Positions 63,681 through 64,000 of a stretch of 64,000 nucleotides of DNA are shown piece by piece. The notes under the pieces are model-generated. The model was not told the origin of the DNA and did not search any database. It saw only the letters and a program-made list of their open reading frames with translations. Within the stretch, counting starts at the first letter, position 1. Each line of letters begins with the position of its first letter. The stretch comes from Euonymus europaeus (Eukaryota; Streptophyta; Magnoliopsida; Celastrales; Celastraceae), in contig OY756962.1 in the NCBI GenBank assembly GCA_963580455.1, forward strand, positions 24,007,001-24,071,000. Direction: 5' to 3'. Position numbers and translations under genes: made by a program.

Positions 63681-64000
63681 CAGGGGCAGACCCACGTTGA
63701 CCCGTTTAAAAAAAATTAACAATTTTTTTATTACTAGTAAATTATATATTAAATTTTAAAATTTTCAAGGCCAAATTTAACTACTTAACTTCAAAAAGTC
63801 CAAAAAATCCATATGTAAATAAAAAATCAAGCCCAAAAATCCCAAATTTAACCACCCTCCCCACCCCTATCCAGAAAGGAAGGAATCAATGAAATCCTTC
63901 TTTGATGATGGAGGAATAAAATTATTCTTTGGAAGTTGGAACCTGTTTTGTGTCTACTTTGGAGTCTGGAAACTGCTGGCAACAGAACTGCTGATATGTT
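63681..64000. mobile_element. Possible hAT-type element, left end only
   Basis: CAGGGGCAGACCCA resembles the hAT terminus seen inverted at 35377-35389. AT-rich sequence follows. The other end is not identified, and it would lie inside the next RHB1A-like intron. Confidence 0.3.

Overview
The window is eukaryotic nuclear DNA from a eudicot plant. Genes are split by AT-rich GT-AG introns, the proteins match plant-specific families, and the intergenic DNA is full of small plant-type mobile elements. The species cannot be named from the sequence.

Layout from left to right. (1) 1-6900, minus strand: 5' half of a CBE1-like eIF4E-binding protein gene; its 3' end lies left of the window. (2) 8.1-18.1 kb: three tandem copies of a small GATA26/27-type zinc-finger gene. 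Copies 1 and 2 have lost the finger. Copy 3 is still readable (126 aa), although a 1,980-bp hAT-like transposon sits in its first intron and its second intron starts with GC. (3) 18.4-20.5 kb: the 3' end of a Ty1/copia element. (4) 21.2-26.1 kb, plus: a complete six-exon MPK4-type MAP kinase (372 aa). (5) 27.0-29.6 kb, minus: a complete GH28 polygalacturonase-like protein (474 aa) that begins with a 15-nt exon. (6) 31.4-35.7 kb: a cluster of fold-back and nested elements. (7) 36.5-37.7 kb, plus: a three-exon protein (247 aa) related at its N-terminus to WRC-type proteins. (8) 42.3-43.5 kb, minus: a degenerate SYP71-type syntaxin pseudogene. (9) 45.6-53.7 kb, plus: a 14-exon TMEM8/PGAP6-like membrane protein (815 aa). 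(10) 55.0-57.0 kb, minus: a CRCK2-type receptor-like cytoplasmic kinase (434 aa). (11) 59.76-60.11 kb: an intact TRIM retroelement with a 5-bp target duplication. (12) from about 61.8 kb, plus: the first exons of a RHB1A-like RING protein gene running off the right end.

From memory, Arabidopsis has CRCK2 and RHB1A as neighbours at the start of chromosome 4 (At4g00330/At4g00335), and CBE1 and MPK4 near each other further along (At4g01290/At4g01370). The host genes therefore look like a conserved block. The tandem GATA copies, the syntaxin pseudogene and the mobile elements look like lineage-specific additions. The genes do not form one pathway. Several are signalling or gene-expression components (MAP kinase, cytoplasmic kinase, RING protein, cap-binding partner) and two act on the wall or membrane (polygalacturonase, TMEM8-like). 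Exon boundaries were joined by hand from splice sites and reading frame; every complete model keeps one frame from ATG to stop.
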